In this document: positions 63,961-64,000 of the stretch, piece by piece
Layout: each line of letters opens with the position of its first letter
Position numbering within the stretch: the stretch's first letter is position 1
Assembly (NCBI RefSeq): GCF_028869115.1
Contig: NZ_CP079800.1
Location: 1,798,001-1,862,000, forward strand
Origin: Pseudemcibacter aquimaris
Lineage (GTDB): Bacteria > Pseudomonadota > Alphaproteobacteria > Sphingomonadales > Emcibacteraceae
Direction: 5' to 3'
Length of the DNA: 64,000 nt
The notes under the pieces: generated by a model
What the model was told of the DNA's origin: nothing
What the model saw: the letters and a program-made list of their open reading frames with translations, nothing else
Databases searched by the model: none
Made by a program: the position numbers and the translations under genes

Positions 63961-64000
63961 ATGGAACTTGCCCAACCCGCTATCCTCGCTGAAGAAACAA
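63961..64000 (+). CDS. Start of an unidentified gene cut by the window end
   Basis: ATG 63961 is preceded by AAGGAGA with a 5-base gap, an excellent ribosome site. Thirteen codons are visible (MELAQPAILAEET), too few to identify a family. It is the next gene after rsmA on the same strand, 34 bases downstream. Confidence 0.6.
   Translation, partial: MELAQPAILAEET

Overview
The window looks like a chromosomal segment of an alphaproteobacterium with moderate to low GC content. The evidence is gene order: tpiA diverging from a PpiD-like foldase gene that is followed by trpE; secG-pyrG-eno beside tpiA; holC-pepA diverging from lptD-surA-pdxA-rsmA; and a ParE-type topoisomerase IV subunit. Many large exported enzymes (S9 peptidase, VPS10/sortilin-like propeller protein, FtsX/MacB-type permeases, lipoprotein amidohydrolases) would fit a marine Kordiimonadales/Emcibacterales-like lineage, but that placement is inference.

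Layout. 1-9.6 kb: a truncated FtsX-type permease, a POT-family transporter, MAPEG and DUF805 membrane proteins, a divergent polysaccharide deacetylase, parE and a lipoprotein amidohydrolase. 9.6-10.2 kb: no gene, but a dense set of hairpins and REP-like palindromes between two similar terminators. 10.2-16.4 kb: a block of orphan genes (two coupled lipoproteins, membrane and TPR proteins, small exported proteins), more AT-rich than the core genes. 16.5-21.7 kb: a second FtsX-type permease behind a promoter with a perfect inverted repeat, then a class C serine hydrolase and an esterase. 21.9-26.0 kb: the most unusual locus. A 44-codon ORF, a D-Ala-D-Ala-ligase-like ATP-grasp enzyme, an exported protein of seven 33-residue cysteine repeats and a small conserved-looking protein all lie on the minus strand, next to a D-aminoacylase-like lipoprotein. 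26.4-28.8 kb: a cold-shock protein and a short DUF1294 protein flank an apparently autoregulated MarR/membrane/methyltransferase operon. 28.9-36.4 kb: a TolB-like propeller protein diverging from a CadC-like regulator, then a VOC protein, an S9 peptidase, TauE-type and LysE-type exporters and an exported protein of unknown function.

36.6-64 kb is mostly core genome: eno, pyrG, secG and tpiA; the foldase and trpE; a beta-CASP metallo-hydrolase; the VPS10-like protein; a DUF188 protein with a soluble PAS histidine kinase; TPR and universal stress proteins; ndk; an ABC-F ATPase; an esterase; holC and pepA; and the outer-membrane/ribosome cluster lptD-surA-pdxA-rsmA. trpE is not followed by trpG, lptD lacks the usual upstream lptF/lptG, and kdsA is absent between pyrG and eno, so several conserved blocks have been rearranged.

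Two REP-like palindrome families occur. One (CTCGGG / TCCGGA / ACCCGA stems) lies in core intergenic gaps. The other (TGTCCGCTT...AGCAGACATT) was seen only at 21.7-28.8 kb. I saw no CRISPR array, rRNA, tRNA or complete insertion sequence. All family calls come from reading motifs by eye; no database search was run.
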